A stretch of 64,000 nt of DNA from Saccopteryx bilineata (lineage: Eukaryota; Chordata; Mammalia; Chiroptera; Emballonuridae), in contig NC_089493.1 of assembly GCF_036850765.1 (NCBI RefSeq), positions 268,067,034 to 268,131,033 of the forward strand, given 5' to 3'. The notes under the pieces were generated by a model. That model did no database searches. It worked only from the letters and a program-made list of their open reading frames with translations, and was not told the DNA's origin. The position numbers and the translations under genes were made by a program. Below are positions 10,615 to 21,808 of this stretch, piece after piece (within the stretch, counting starts at the first letter, position 1; each line of letters begins with the position of its first letter).

Positions 10615-12245
10615 GGGAGGGAGGAGGACAGGAGGGAGAGAGATTAAGAGGGACTACGAAGATTAATTGGTATTGTTTTGAAAACAACAAGGTGTCCGTG
10701 TTTGTTTCAGAGGCGTTTTTCATGGAGGGGAGAACCTGGCCTTCAGCCTTAGGGGCTTGACAGCAGCCCATGGGGGGCGTCCCTAAGGGTCTGTGCTCCT
10801 CATTGCTCAATGCAGTCAGACAGTGAGCACTGCCTGGGCTCCCCTCCTTCAGAGTTCAGTTATGGCTAAGCTGCAATGATTTGAGCATATCCTTTGGGGT
10901 CTCATCACTGGCTCCCACCGCAGCGGGATCTCAAAGTGATGGCATAATATTTTGAGAGCAATTAGTGCTGCTTCCCCCCATATTATCTCATATCCCTTGG
11001 TCCTCCCCCTTCCATTCTTTCACGGCCTCTGGAGACACTAGCCCCATGCTATGTGCAGGAGGATGACCAAGTAGGGGGTCAGGGGAGTCTACTTTTCTGG
11101 GCTCAGTTAGGAAAATGGGAAATGTTAAGGACAACCAGCCTGGAGCTAATGGGAAGGGGCGCTGGGCTGGAAGGGGGCTGTCATGGCCAGTGTCTGGTTC
11201 CCAGCGGGGCTCTGAGAGTGGGGAGGAGTGTTTAGGTCTGTGGACACACCAGTGACAGCTGCACCAGGCTGGTGTCTGCTGTAGGACACCCGCCACCTCC
11301 CAACAGGAGACGTGGTCTGGCTCTCAGCCTTGCTCCTGCAGAGGGAGGGCGGAGGAGGGGACAGGGCTGAGTCATTGCCAGCGGTGGTCTGGATAAATTC
11401 TAGAATGGGTTCAAGCTGGCTTTTCTCAGAGCTAATGTGCAATTAGAATTGTCAAGATGGCCGAGGTGAATGAGAAGGCCCTGCGACCCTCCAGTCCTCA
11501 GTAGTATCAACCAGGTGCTCACACAGGTAGCAGGTAAAGAAGGAACCCTAGAGATCTTCACAGGGTCTTCGTGACGATTTCTAAGATTTTTTTTTTTTTT
11601 TATCCTCAGCCATTCTTACCTCTGCGTCAATGACAATTTCCCTTTAATGTGTGCATTTTACAGTAATTGCCATAATAATAACATTTATGCTCACCAGCTT
11701 TGTAACAATCACCGATCACTAACAAAATTGCTGCTTTGTTCACTTGCACCGTGAAGCGTCAACAACAGTGCAGTGTTCTTGGAGTCCCTGGCTCTATAAA
11801 TGACAGCCACCACAGAATATTTGTAAACATATTAATTTCCTCCTCAGAAAAATGTGGGTTGTTGGTTTCGCTTGATGTGAGAGCCAGGATCTTTGACGGA
11901 GTGGTAGGTGATATATATTATGTACGATGTTGGAAACCATTCACTCAGGGACTTCAGACTGCTCACCCGCCATCTGAGAAGGCTGAGGGTGCAGGGCTGG
12001 GGATAGGTCCTTGTACGGTGAACACTTGGCTCGTGATGCACAAAGTTGCTTAAACCAAAGGACTAAGCCCCTGACTACTGACTTAGTCCTGGGCTTAGTC
12101 CTGACTTATCGGGAGGAATGTCTTATCGAACCCGAAAGAGTCAATGGCAGCTGCCTCTGAGGGACAGATCTGTGTGGATGTGGATGGGCACAGAGCACCC
12201 AGGTCCCGGAGAACCCACAGGCCCTGGCTTTTTAGGCATCAGGCT
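10615..12245. other. Noncoding, nothing recognised
   Basis: Mixed unique sequence with a T run at 11588-11602. The stretch 11600-11720 is AT-rich and repeat-free and could be a weak conserved-element candidate. Frames such as 10988-11296 (-) and 11736-12053 (+) have no recognised domains. Confidence 0.4.
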
Positions 12246-12247
12246 CT

Positions 12248-12600
12248 GTCTTAGTCTGGTCAGGCAGCTATCACAACAGATGTTATATACTGGGTAGTTT
12301 AAACAACAGAAATGTATTTCTCAAAGTTCTGGAGTCTGAGAAGTCTGAGTCATGGTGCTGGGAGGCTTGTTGTCTGGTGAGAGTCCACTTCCTGGATTAC
12401 AGATGGCCGTCTTCTCGCTCTGTCCTCACAGGGTAGCTCTCTGGGGCCTCTTTCATAAAGACACTAGTTCCATTCATGAGACCTCCACTCTCATGACCAT
12501 TACCTCCCCCCAAAACCCCATCTTCTAAAAACTCCACTTGAGGGTTAGCTTTTGATGTATAAACATTTCAGTCTATGGCAGACTCCACTCTTTCCAGCCC
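12248..12600 (-). mobile_element. MLT1/MaLR-type LTR, antisense
   Basis: Starts 'tgtcttagtctggtcaggc', with 'aacaacagaaatgtatttctc' and 'agttctggag' and the downstream 'cattcatgagacctccactctcatgacc' typical of the reverse complement of an MLT1A-like LTR. Confidence 0.7.
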
Positions 12601-12727
12601 TTCTTCTTCAACTGTCTTCCTTTGTCCATTAGGATGAGGTCGGGCCTACCCCTGTTCTGGTCTATCCTGGGGGGGTCTATTTTTGAGTTTGGGGTCATAT
12701 GAATGATGCAGGTGACTCAGGAGGCCT

Positions 12728-12866
12728 TTTTAAATGGAATTTATTGGGGTGACACTGGTAAATGAAATTATACAGTTTTCAGGTGTACATTTCTATGACA
12801 TATCATCCGCATATTGTCTTGTGTGTTCAGCACCCCAAGTCAGGTCTCCTACAGTCACCTTTAAAC
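12728..12866 (-). mobile_element. L1 3' end fragment, antisense
   Basis: The minus strand reads 'gacttggggtg', 'gtacacctgaaaactgtataatt' and 'accagtgtcaccccaataaa', followed by a short A run (T's at 12727-12731). This matches the 3' UTR end of the L1 whose sense copy ends at 47.2 kb here. An AATAAA signal lies on the minus strand at 12745-12740. The 5' side abuts the retrocopy-like ORF at 12959-13213. Confidence 0.8.
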
Positions 12867-12958
12867 CTGAGAGGGGGTCGCAGGCATGAGCACAGTGATG
12901 GGGAACAGAGAAAGGCACCAACATGGCCGAACAAAAATCAAGTGCAATGATTGAAAGG

Positions 12959-13213
12959 TTATTTTACAAAACTAGTTCCTTCTTCTAAAACGTAACCTGT
13001 TTGAAAGGCGTTGACCCAGAAGTTCTCGAGAGCCTCTGCTTCTTTCGTGGCTCTCTTGGAGAGATCGATTATTTCCATGACCGGAGGTATGCTCTTCGCC
13101 AGTGTGTACAGGAGCTGGCTGTTAGCAGCCATGAGAACTGATTCTACCTCTCTTCCCACCTCCACATTCAGTGATGTCACCTTCAGAGGACTGACACCAC
13201 AGCAATCTGCCAA
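12959..13213 (-). pseudogene. Possible retrocopy fragment of an unidentified protein (84 codons)
   Basis: The minus-strand frame runs from ATG at 13213 to a TAA at 12959-12961. It stays open about 8 codons upstream of that ATG, to an in-frame stop near 13237, so the ATG may not be a true start. The composition looks like real protein: mixed charged and hydrophobic residues, a predicted amphipathic helix around residues 24-65 (including ANSQLLYTLAKSIPPVMEII and SKRATKEAEALENFW), and no low complexity. I do not recognise the family. About 90 bp past the stop the sequence becomes an L1 3' end with AATAAA and an A run. It therefore resembles either a retrocopied mRNA whose 3' UTR contained L1, or an L1 template-switch chimera. 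No introns or upstream promoter are evident. It could also be a chance frame. Confidence 0.4.
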
Positions 13214-13379
13214 CAGCCCCCCATCCAGAGCCAGTTGTTAAACATCTACCACATCTACCAGCACACCATGCTCCTAACTGACCTCCACTTCCTCATCTTG
13301 CTATGCTAATCGTGGTCTTTTCCTGTGTGAAACCCGCTGACCAATGCCCGGCCTGCTGAGGCTTACAGCTGTTCCAATT

Positions 13380-13720
13380 AGGGAAACTACCTGCCTGCCA
13401 AGACTTGATTATGCTTGTCCAAAACCTGTTCATGCAAAATATATTTGTTATAGCAATTATAGAATTAGGTAAATATTGCGGTACTGATGGAATGTGAGTG
13501 TGAAAGTAATAAAGTTGTCATTTCCATGGAAATTAAGTTGAATGCTCGGGAAAGACTTAATAAAGGCAAATTGCTTAACAACTGCTGTCAAATTGAGTGC
13601 AGGCAAAGCCTTTCAACTGTAAAATTCTGAGAATGATTATATAAATCGGGAAGGATTCTGAGTTCTAGTTACTTTGAAGTGTCTTTAAGTTCTTGTTCCA
13701 CTTCATTATAGAAAACAGGA
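13380..13720. promoter_or_regulatory. Candidate conserved noncoding element
   Basis: Unique AT-rich sequence with octamer-like ATGCAAAAT, CAATTA and GAATTAGG words, and no repeat match. Possible distal regulatory element, supported by composition and motifs only. Confidence 0.28.
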
Positions 13721-14039
13721 GATTCAAAAATCAGGCAGAACTCCAGGTAGCGAGCATGTACCCAGAGGAGGGAATGCATATTTGCACATTTTGAAGTTAA
13801 AATAGGATATTGCAGGTGTGCTTGTTCACTTTCACAACTTCATACTCAAACCCATTCTTCAGTGATGATGTGCCGTCAGTCCTGATCTTGCTGGCCAAGA
13901 GGCTTCTACTGTGACCCGTGTTGGCCAATCATTTCAGCCACACGATGTCTTTGTTGTAGGCAAATATGTAGCCATATGATCTTAGCTCTGCCATCTGGAG
14001 TTTCTACTTGCTGAGCACGTGGTTGCACCTGTTGGCCTT

Positions 14040-14340
14040 CTGTTCACTGCTTCTCTGCTTGCAGCCAGTACACTGGCCCCTCCCTCCTTGCATCTGCCCT
14101 CCCCCATGCTTCTGCTCCTGTAGCCCCCTTCTGCATAGCCCTCCCCCCTCCTCAATGCAGGCTGATGTGCTACCTACCCATTCTTCCAAACCCAGCTCCA
14201 CTGTTGCTTTCTTTGTGAAACCTGTCCTGATTCCCTGACCAGGAGTAATTTCACCGTCCTCAGCTTTCTCAGATAATTTCGTCCATGCCTCACTAATAAT
14301 ATGCATTACTTCTGATAAAAAAATTAGTTATTTATACCAT
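14040..14340 (+). repeat. L2 LINE 3' relic (probable)
   Basis: The stretch 'ccattcttccaaacccagctcc…tttctttgtgaaacctgtcctgattccctgacc' follows the sense L2 3' region. It is degraded. Confidence 0.45.
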
Positions 14341-14588
14341 AAAATTGGGGATTTGGATGGGACTTTGGAGATCCTGGCATCCACCATCTTAATTTTGTAT
14401 TAGAGAAAACAGGACCAGAGCCCTGACACAACTAGCTCAAGGTGGCGGCCCAGGCAGTGAGTAATAATAGAAGTGATGGGTGAACGCCACCTCCGAGCTG
14501 GAGGGTGGTCTGCACTGGCCTCCATTCACCGTACTTTGCTCATACTAAGTGTTCTCAGATGATTTTCTATTCTTTAAGATTAGAGTTG

Positions 14589-14948
14589 GCCCTGGCTGAT
14601 TGGCTCAGTGATAGAAACCGGTTTGTGGATATCCTGGGTTTGATTCCTGGTCAGGGCACATAGGAGAAGCACCCATCTGCTTCTTCATCCCTCCCTCTCT
14701 TGCTTCTCTTTCTTCCCCTCCTGCATCCATGGCTGGATTGGAGCAAGTTGGCCCTGGGCACTGAGAATGGCCTCATGGACTCTGCCTCAGCACTAAGAAG
14801 GGCTTGGTTGCTGAGTAATGGAGCAACACCCTAGATGGGCAGAGCATCGCCCCCCTGAGTGGGCTTTCCAGGTGGATTCTGGTCAGGGTGTATGTGGAAG
14901 TTGGTCTCTACTTTCCCTTCTCCCACTGAATAAAAAAATAAATAAATA
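14589..14948 (+). mobile_element. Long tRNA-derived bat SINE, sense, old copy
   Basis: Starts GGCCCTGGCTGATTGGCTCAG with a B box GGTTTGATTCC, a CT-rich stretch, then 'ggattggagcaagttggccc' and '…cagagcatcgcc…', ending in an ATAAATAAATAAA tail. Imperfect TSDs are AAGATTAGA at 14576-14584 and AAGACCAGA at 14949-14957. It is the only plus-strand copy of this family here, diverged, with a single 22-bp unit. Confidence 0.85.
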
Positions 14949-14949
14949 A

Positions 14950-16240
14950 AGACCAGATTTATTTAATTAAAACTTAGAGTTTCCTTCCTTAAATATGTGC
15001 AGACTGGAAAGAACTATATCCATTGCAGAGAATCTGAAAAACACAAAGTGCTGTGAGGAAAAACAAATAAAACCCATCATTTGATTTGCTTTGTAGAGAG
15101 AAGGATTTTTTTTTTTTAAACATTTAAGGTCATCTCCTTCAGATTGGGTTGAAAGAAAATCAAACAGTCCCATGTTATGTTTGACAGAAATGCTTGAAGG
15201 AGGAAGTGCTTTTTTAATTGAGCAAAAGAAGTGAAGTACTCCAAATGGCATCCCTGATTCCTATCCGACCACCCATCCACTCAAGAAATATGCGTCTCGA
15301 GTGGGGCGGATCCCATGCTCGACCTGGAGGGGCTTAGATATAAATTGCGTGGTGTAGGAGCCTGCTCTTGAATGTTTCAGAATCTAGTGGAGGACGCAGA
15401 CGTATAAGCAGATGATCACAAAGAAGGCTGACAATGACGGGATGGACAATGTAAGGCAGTCTGTAATTACGCACAACATTCTGTGACACGGATTTTATGG
15501 CCTGTCATAGTGGGCTGTGGTGGTTTATAATTTCTGTTATCAAACCAAAAGCCACATAATAATGACCAGAGAAACTTTCTTTAAAGGTGATTGTTCATAA
15601 AGGGGAAATAATTGGAATTTCACAAACCAGTAATTACGAAAGCAGGAAAGGTTACTATGGTGTATTTTATAACTATAATAAAAAAATTACAGGCAGACTT
15701 TTAAAAATGTTCCCTTAATTAACTCCACTAAAGGTTACTGTCTGAGATGAAAGATAAACTAAAAACTACACCATGAAAGGTTGGCGAGCCAGGTGTACTC
15801 TGGAATCAAGTGCCTCTTGCCTTTTTGACACTTCTATCATATGACTCCATAATGATAGTTGGTTTTGTCATTGTTGTAATAATCAGATGCTATATCCCCT
15901 TGTTATTAACCATGATATTTTGCATTATTGGAACATGTTAAAATATTCACAGGCCTTTGGCAATTTTTCTATTAGTCTTGTTTTTATTTTAATCTGTCAG
16001 GTCAGCTTTTTCTGAACCTGACGCCTTTCACCGCGGGGAATGGTTGGAGCGCTGTCAGAGAGGCTGGCGACGACGTACCTGAAGGGAGAGGGGCCAAGAA
16101 TCCAAGAATAGTTACAGAAGGGTGTGTAATGGGGGTGTGGCCTCCAGTAGGGGCAGAGTGTCAAATGTACCCTGGCTTCTGGGAACGATAAAAGAATAAT
16201 TGTCCTGGCTGCATATCCCTGAGGCGTATCCCTGAGGCTC
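14950..16240. other. Noncoding, mostly unique
   Basis: AT-rich unique DNA. The stretch 15500-15930 has several homeodomain-like words (CTTAATTAACTCC, GTAATTACG) but no gene or repeat that I recognise. Confidence 0.4.
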
Positions 16241-16260
16241 CAAGAGTGGGTTTCAGTTTT

Positions 16261-16676
16261 TTTTTTTTTTTTTTTTTTTTTTGTTTGTTTTTTTGTATTT
16301 TTCTGAAGCTAGAAACCAGAAGAGACAGTCAGACAGACTCCCACATGCGCCGGACCGGGATCCACCGGCACGCCCACCAGGGGGCGATGCTCTGCCCACC
16401 AGGGGGTGATGCTCTGCCCCTCTGGGGCGTCGCTCTGTTGCAACCAGAGCCACTCTAGTGCCTGGGGCAGAGGCCAAGGAGCCATCCCCAGTGCCCGGGC
16501 CATCTTTGCTCCAATGGAGCCTTGGCTGCGGGAGGGGAAGAGAGAGACAGAGAGGAAGGAGGGGGGCGGGTGGAGAAGCAGATGGGCGCTTCTCCTGTGT
16601 ACCCTGGCTGGGAATCAAACCCGGGACTTCTGCACGCCAGGCTGACGCTCTACCACTGAGCCAACCGGCCAGGGCG
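16261..16676 (-). mobile_element. Long tRNA-derived bat SINE, antisense, young copy
   Basis: The minus strand starts GCCCTGGCCGGTTGGCTCAG, has a B box GGTTTGATTCCC, and runs through the whole family body to 'cagaaaaatac' and a long A tail (T-rich 16261-16297). TSDs are GTGGGTTTCAGTTTT at 16246-16260 and GGTGGTTTCAGTTTT at 16676-16690. It carries a 22-bp internal tandem duplication at 16372-16393 and 16394-16415. Confidence 0.93.
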
Positions 16677-16690
16677 GTGGTTTCAGTTTT

Positions 16691-17535
16691 GACAGAGGTG
16701 GCAGGAGCAGCTCCTGCTCTATGCTTAAAAGTTTTTTTTTTTTTTTTTTTTTTTTTTGAGAACAGTGGTGGCTTGTTGCTGGAAAGGCAATTCTGCCCAG
16801 CAAGATGGCCACCCTGAGAGCCGTGCTGCCTGAACCTTCCCCATACTGGGCCTCTGTTTCTGCTTCTATAAAATGTAGGATTAGATAAAAGGACATTTCT
16901 GGCTTATTCCCGCTCTAAAGCTCTGTGAAGCCACTCTGGGCTTGAACATGTCTCAGAAGGTGTGCTCTGGGGGACAGTGCAACCCCTCTCTTGCCTCTAG
17001 GTCACTAGAGGGACCACCATTCACTGTCTCACCCTGCTGCCCACTCAAGTCTATTCTCCCGACCGTCCTTCCAGGTCCTAGCTGCTTTTGCATAATGCTC
17101 CCCAGCTCACACCATTTATAACGTGGCTGCTTTCTCCAAACCCTGCTTCGTTTTCCTCTTCCCCAACATGCAGGCAGAGGCCACTTTCCTTCCTGCCTTG
17201 AGGGCAGTTTGAGATCATGTGACTGACTTCTGGCCAAATAAGATTCGGGCCTGCCAGGCCTGACTTACCAAAGCCTGTGCAGCCGCCAGCCCTCACTGCC
17301 CCTGCCGTGTGAAACCTGAGCCACGCGGTGGTCGCAGGACCCGGTACCTCCTGTCCAAAGGTAGGGAGGGTGGGAGAAATCCAACACACTCTCCAGTAAG
17401 TCAGGGCAAGTCTTAGTTTCCTCCAGGTTCCAGCTGCGGCCCTTACACCGGCATATGGAAGGAGGGTCTTCAGGAACAGATCGGGAAAGGCATTACCCGT
17501 AAGTTATTCACAGGAGCAGTCTGCTGTGGCCTCAG
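16691..17535. other. Noncoding, nothing recognised
   Basis: Contains a T run at 16733-16757 with no SINE body beside it, then unique moderately GC-rich DNA. Overlapping minus frames at 16953-17237 and 17078-17389 have no recognised domain. Confidence 0.4.
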
Positions 17536-17539
17536 TAAG

Positions 17540-18540
17540 TTACACATTAAATTGCCACATGACCCAGCAGTTTTTCTTGTAGGTTTATACCTAAAAGAAT
17601 GAAAAATAGGTGTTCAAACAAAAACTTGGACATGTTGTTCATAGTGGCACTATTCACAACAACCAAAAGATGAAAACAACCCAAATGTCCATCAACAAAT
17701 GAATGGATAAACACAACGTGGTATACTCATACAGGGAATATTATTCAGCTATAAAAAGAAATGACATGCAGCACCGAGGAACACTGAAAATATCATATTA
17801 TGGTAAGTGAAAGAAGCCAGTTGCCAAAGACTATATCTTAGATTATTCTTTTTTTTTTTTTTTTTTTGTATTTTTCTGAAGCTGGAAACGGGGAGAGATA
17901 GTCAGACAGACCCCCGCATGCGCCCGACCGGGATCCACCTGGCACACCCACCAGGGAGTGACGCTCTGCCCACCAGGGGGCGATGCTCTGCCCCTCCAGG
18001 GCGTCGCTCTGCCGTGACCAGAGCCACTCTAGCGCCTGGGGCAGAGGCCAAGGAGCCATCCCCAGTGCCCGGGCCATCTTTGCTCCAATGGAGCCTCGCT
18101 GTGGGAGGGGAAGAGAGAGACAGAGAGGAAGGAGAGGGGGAGGGGTGGAGAGGCAGATGGGCGCCTCTCCTGTGTGCCCTGGCCAGGAATCGAACCCGGG
18201 ACTTCTGCACGCCAGGCCGATGCTCTACCACTGAACCAACCGGCCAGGGCCCAAAGACTATATCTTATAAGACTCGTTAATATGAAGTATTAAGCCATAG
18301 AGACAGAAAGCAGATTAGCGGTTGCCGTGGCTGGGGGAGGGGGCAATGGGAAGCGACTGCTTAGTAGACACAGGGTTTCCATCTGAGGTGATGAAACAGT
18401 GCTGGAACCAGACAGCAACGATGATTCCATAACACTGGTGCAGTGTGCTGAATTGTACACTTTAAAATGATTAAAATGATAATAATTACGTATGCGTATC
18501 TTACCATGATAAAGAAAAAAAATGATTTATAAAAGCTGTC
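17540..18540 (+). mobile_element. Old L1 3' fragment, interrupted by a SINE
   Basis: Hallmark L1 3' words in order: 'ccacatgacccagcag', 'ttcacaacaaccaaaag', 'ccaaatgtccatcaac', 'atggataaac', 'attattcagctataaa', then after the SINE 'cagattagcggttgccgtgg' and 'gtacactttaaaatgattaa'. An older L1M-type remnant with no intact frame. Confidence 0.85.
17841..18250 (-). mobile_element. Long tRNA-derived bat SINE, antisense, young copy inside L1
   Basis: Full-length copy reading GCCCTGGCCGGTTGG… on the minus strand. It is flanked by a perfect 17-bp TSD, CCAAAGACTATATCTTA, at 17824-17840 and 18251-18267. Its internal 22-bp unit is duplicated at 17946-17967 and 17968-17989. The 157-codon plus-strand frame over it is not a gene. 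Confidence 0.95.
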
Positions 18541-20485
18541 CACGCATTCTAAGCCAATGAGGAGAGAGAGAGAAAGAGAAGTAACCTGAAAAACAAAACT
18601 GTGGCTAAGAGGTTAGTAAAAGTGAAAAAAAAAATGCACGTGGCTTCAAGGTCCAATCCAGAGGAACAGGAGCCCAACAGTGTGAAAACCAGAAAGGTTG
18701 AGGTAGAGAGCTCGTCAGAATGAGGGGTGCACAATGGGCCTGGAGTGGAGTGAGCCCTTTAGGGGTGAGGATAGCTTGTTCTGTGTGCGGTATGGGGGAG
18801 GGGTGAGTAAGTGGGGTGAGGGAGACTGAAAATATTAAAGTGTTTTGACTGCCACAATTTCAGTGCATTTGAGGTAATGGCTTCTGCATCTAGCCAGGAC
18901 AGGGAGTTTGCAAAGCGTTGCTGTCTTGGTAATGTCTCTACATGAGTCCAAGAGACTCTTTGGGGGAGCCTATGCCTGCCCCTGTGCCCTGTGTCATCCT
19001 CTTCTGCCTCACCTGGCACACCTTGTCATCCCTGCCCTGCCTCCGGCACCTCCCACCGCCTTCCCTTCTGTAAATGAACCGGTCCTGGCCAACACCTTCT
19101 TCGTTAAACTCGGTCTGTCCGGGAAATGCCACCGAGGAGAGGGCATCTAAGCCGGGTCTTGGAGGACGAATATCATTTTACTTAGTGCAAAGGGGAAGGG
19201 CCTCTCAAGCCGAGGGAAGTGGGGTGGCTAGAAACAGGGAGAAGTGGAGTGTGGCCGGAGCAGAGGAGTGGGGAGCAGCAGATTCGGCAGGACAGCGGTG
19301 ATGGGAGACCGAGTGAGAAGGTTTGCTAGGACATGTTTATATGGCAGAGGTGTCCGTTCCTATCTTCCAGCTGGCTCTGGAACATTCCAACAATGCAGAG
19401 TTTGAGACCCAGCGCCCAACGCAAGGAGCAACCAGGGAAATTGGTGCACAGCGTCTCCAAAGTGCACGACTGGCTGAAACGCTGACTCACAGGGTGGCCA
19501 GGGAGTTTATGGACAGCACTTTAGACCCCCGATGGAAGGAAGCGTGGCCGCCCGCCTCCACAGGTTATGTTCGTGAGAACAATATTGGGTTGGCTCTTTC
19601 CATTTTGGGTGTGAACATGATGCTACTTAACATATCCTTTTTTCCTCTAAATGTAGGTCCCAGCTCTCCCCAGGCTGCGACAGGTGACACAACGCAGGGT
19701 CTGCCCCATCTCCTCTTCTGCCAACCTCTTTTCTTCCTCATAGTCTCCTGAACACAAAGAGGCTCACCTCCGGTTCTTTATCAAACAGAAGAGCTTCATT
19801 GCCTATGTTGGGCCACGTAGAACATCAGGGCCTATTTGCAAAAACCAGGTTTGGAGAAAAGGGTACACCCAGAGGGCGGCTTCTCATTTTTGATTTCTAA
19901 ACCCAAAGCTGTTTCTTCCTTCCTTATTGGACAGTAGTGCTTGATTGTCCGATTGTCCCCAAGGGGCCCAAACTTGAGACACAAGAAGCTTTGCCCCTTC
20001 TCCAGTGTGAGAGAGGTCTGATTTCAGTCCTGGGGGGTCCAGGGCTGCAGGCCCAGCGAGGACTTTCAAACCTGCTCAGAAGGCCGTTCGTCGGGGCACA
20101 GGGCATTCACAGTGTGTGTGGAGCGGAGGCGAGCAGGCTATGTGTCTCACCATGGAGCCAGCCCCTCTAGTCCTGCACGCACGACTCGGGGGTATGGTTG
20201 CTTTACTTTCCACCCCCTTGGATACTCCAGTCAGGGGTTAATGCTGGATCCAGACTGAAGCATGGGGCTCCGGGTTATGGAAGAAGGGGCCTGCTGCTGC
20301 TGTTGCTTTGGTTCTGAAAGCATTCGCTCTTTCCTAGGCCATGGCCACCTGACCGCTCTGCTTCCGTCTGTCCCCTCCAGGCCACAGCGTCACTGTTGTC
20401 TGCAGAGTTGCTGTGCCCCTGACTCCAGGGGCCCTGTCCGCACTCTGTGGTGTGGTGTTCTGGGGGCACGCTGACCTAGGACATG
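18541..20485. other. Noncoding, with an L2-like patch
   Basis: 18960-19110 resembles an L2 3' region. The rest is unique. A 142-codon plus frame (19323-19751) and other short frames are not recognisable proteins. Confidence 0.4.
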
Positions 20486-20489
20486 ATGT

Positions 20490-20965
20490 GGACATTGTTC
20501 TCTGGAGTCATGCAACATCATGAATACTGGCTGCCACATTGATTTTTAAGTCCTTAGAAGGCTCCCCAAAGTCTGCAAAACTCAACCCAAGGCCCTTAGC
20601 TTGTTATACAAGCCTCTCCATTCTCTCCCCCCCCAGCTCCCTCAACTTCTATCCTTCCACCATCCCCAACTATTGCACCTTCCAGACACTGGCAGCTTGG
20701 AATGTCCTCTCCTGCCCTGTGCATTTGCTGCCTCCCCTCCATGCTCAGTCCCAGTATCACCTCCCTTCCGCAGTGCCCCATCCTCCTCCCTGAGCCCGAG
20801 CCCGGCACCATCCCCTCAGGCTTCTATCCAAAGCTTCACTGCAGCCACACGCTTACAACCGATTTTGATTGGACTGTGTCTTATTTGTCACTGTATCTTC
20901 TGGGCCTAGAACAGTATGTGACCCAGAGTCAGCAGACAGTGAATAGCCGAGGAGAAAATGAGTGA
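20490..20965 (+). repeat. L2 LINE 3' fragment
   Basis: Shows the L2 progression 'ccttagaaggctcccc', 'ctccattctctcc', 'cttggaatgtcctctcctgcc', 'gcatttgctgcctcccc' and '…gcctagaacagtatgtgac…gtgaatag', with the canonical 3' end just before the minisatellite. Confidence 0.7.
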
Positions 20966-20992
20966 AGTATACAACAGCCAGAGGCCTTCAGG

Positions 20993-21808
20993 ACCTCAGA
21001 GTTCACCTGGGAGACAACACACACCCGGGGAGACATCACATACCTGGGAGGCATCAGGCACCTGGGGAGACATCAGGCACCCGGGAAGACTTCAGGCACC
21101 CGGGGAGACTTCAGGCACCTGGGGAGACATCAGGCACCTGGGGAGATATCAGGCACCTGGGAGACCTCAGGCACCTGGGGAGATATCAGGCACCTGGGAG
21201 ACTTCAGGCACCTGGGGAGACATCAGGCACCTGGGGAGACATCAGGCACCTGGGGAGACATTAGGCACCTGGGACACATCAGGCACCTGGAGAGACATCA
21301 GGCACCTGGGGAGACATCAGGCACCTGGGGAGACCTCAGGCACCTGGGGAGACATCAGGCACCTGGGACACATCAGGCACCTGGAGAGACATCAGGCACC
21401 TGGGGAGACATCAGGCACCTGGGGAGACCTCAGGCACCTGGGGAGACTTCACGCACCTGGGGAGACATCACGCACCTGGGGAGACTTCAGGCACCTGGGG
21501 AGACCTCAGGCACCTGGAGAGACATCAGGCACCTGGGGAGACATTAGGCACCTGGGGAGACTTCAGGCACCTGGGGAGACATCACACACCTGGGGAGACC
21601 TCAGGCACTTGGGGAGACTTCAGGCACCTGGGGAGACATCACGCACCTGGGGAGACCTCAGGCACCTGGGGAGACATCAGGCACCTGGGGAGACATCAGG
21701 CACCTGGGGAGACTTCAGGCACCTGGGGAGACATCAGGCACCTGGGGAGACATCAGGCACCTGGGAGACTTCAGGCACCTGGGAGACATCAGGCACCTGG
21801 GGAGATGT
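20993..21808. repeat. 19-bp-unit minisatellite, about 43 units
   Basis: Tandem units of the form GGCACCTGGGGAGACATCA. Variants occur at one position (gacAtca, gacTtca, gacCtca), some units are 18 bp with 'ctgggagac' or 'ctgggacac', and a few have CACGCACC. Two consecutive 94-bp higher-order blocks (21271-21364 and 21365-21458; one 18-bp plus four 19-bp units) are almost identical, which points to recent block duplication. Since 19 is not a multiple of 3 and the unit has no stop in any forward frame, the array gives artefactual long frames (20958-21821, 287 codons, with a 19-residue peptide period). Every standard unit carries a CACCTG E-box. Confidence 0.97.

Noticed and set aside
16253..16618. 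121-codon minus-strand ORF
   Set aside because: Wholly inside the long SINE and its poly-A tail.
16733..16757. Another antisense SINE tail
   Set aside because: The T run is not followed by a SINE body or a TSD, so it is listed only as a homopolymer.
17807..18280. 157-codon plus-strand ORF
   Set aside because: Lies across a SINE inserted in an L1, so it is a repeat-derived frame.
19323..19751. 142-codon plus-strand ORF
   Set aside because: No recognised domain, no exon signals that I can defend, and plausible by chance.
20993..21808. CRISPR-like array
   Set aside because: Units are head-to-tail with no spacers, so it is a minisatellite in a mammalian genome.
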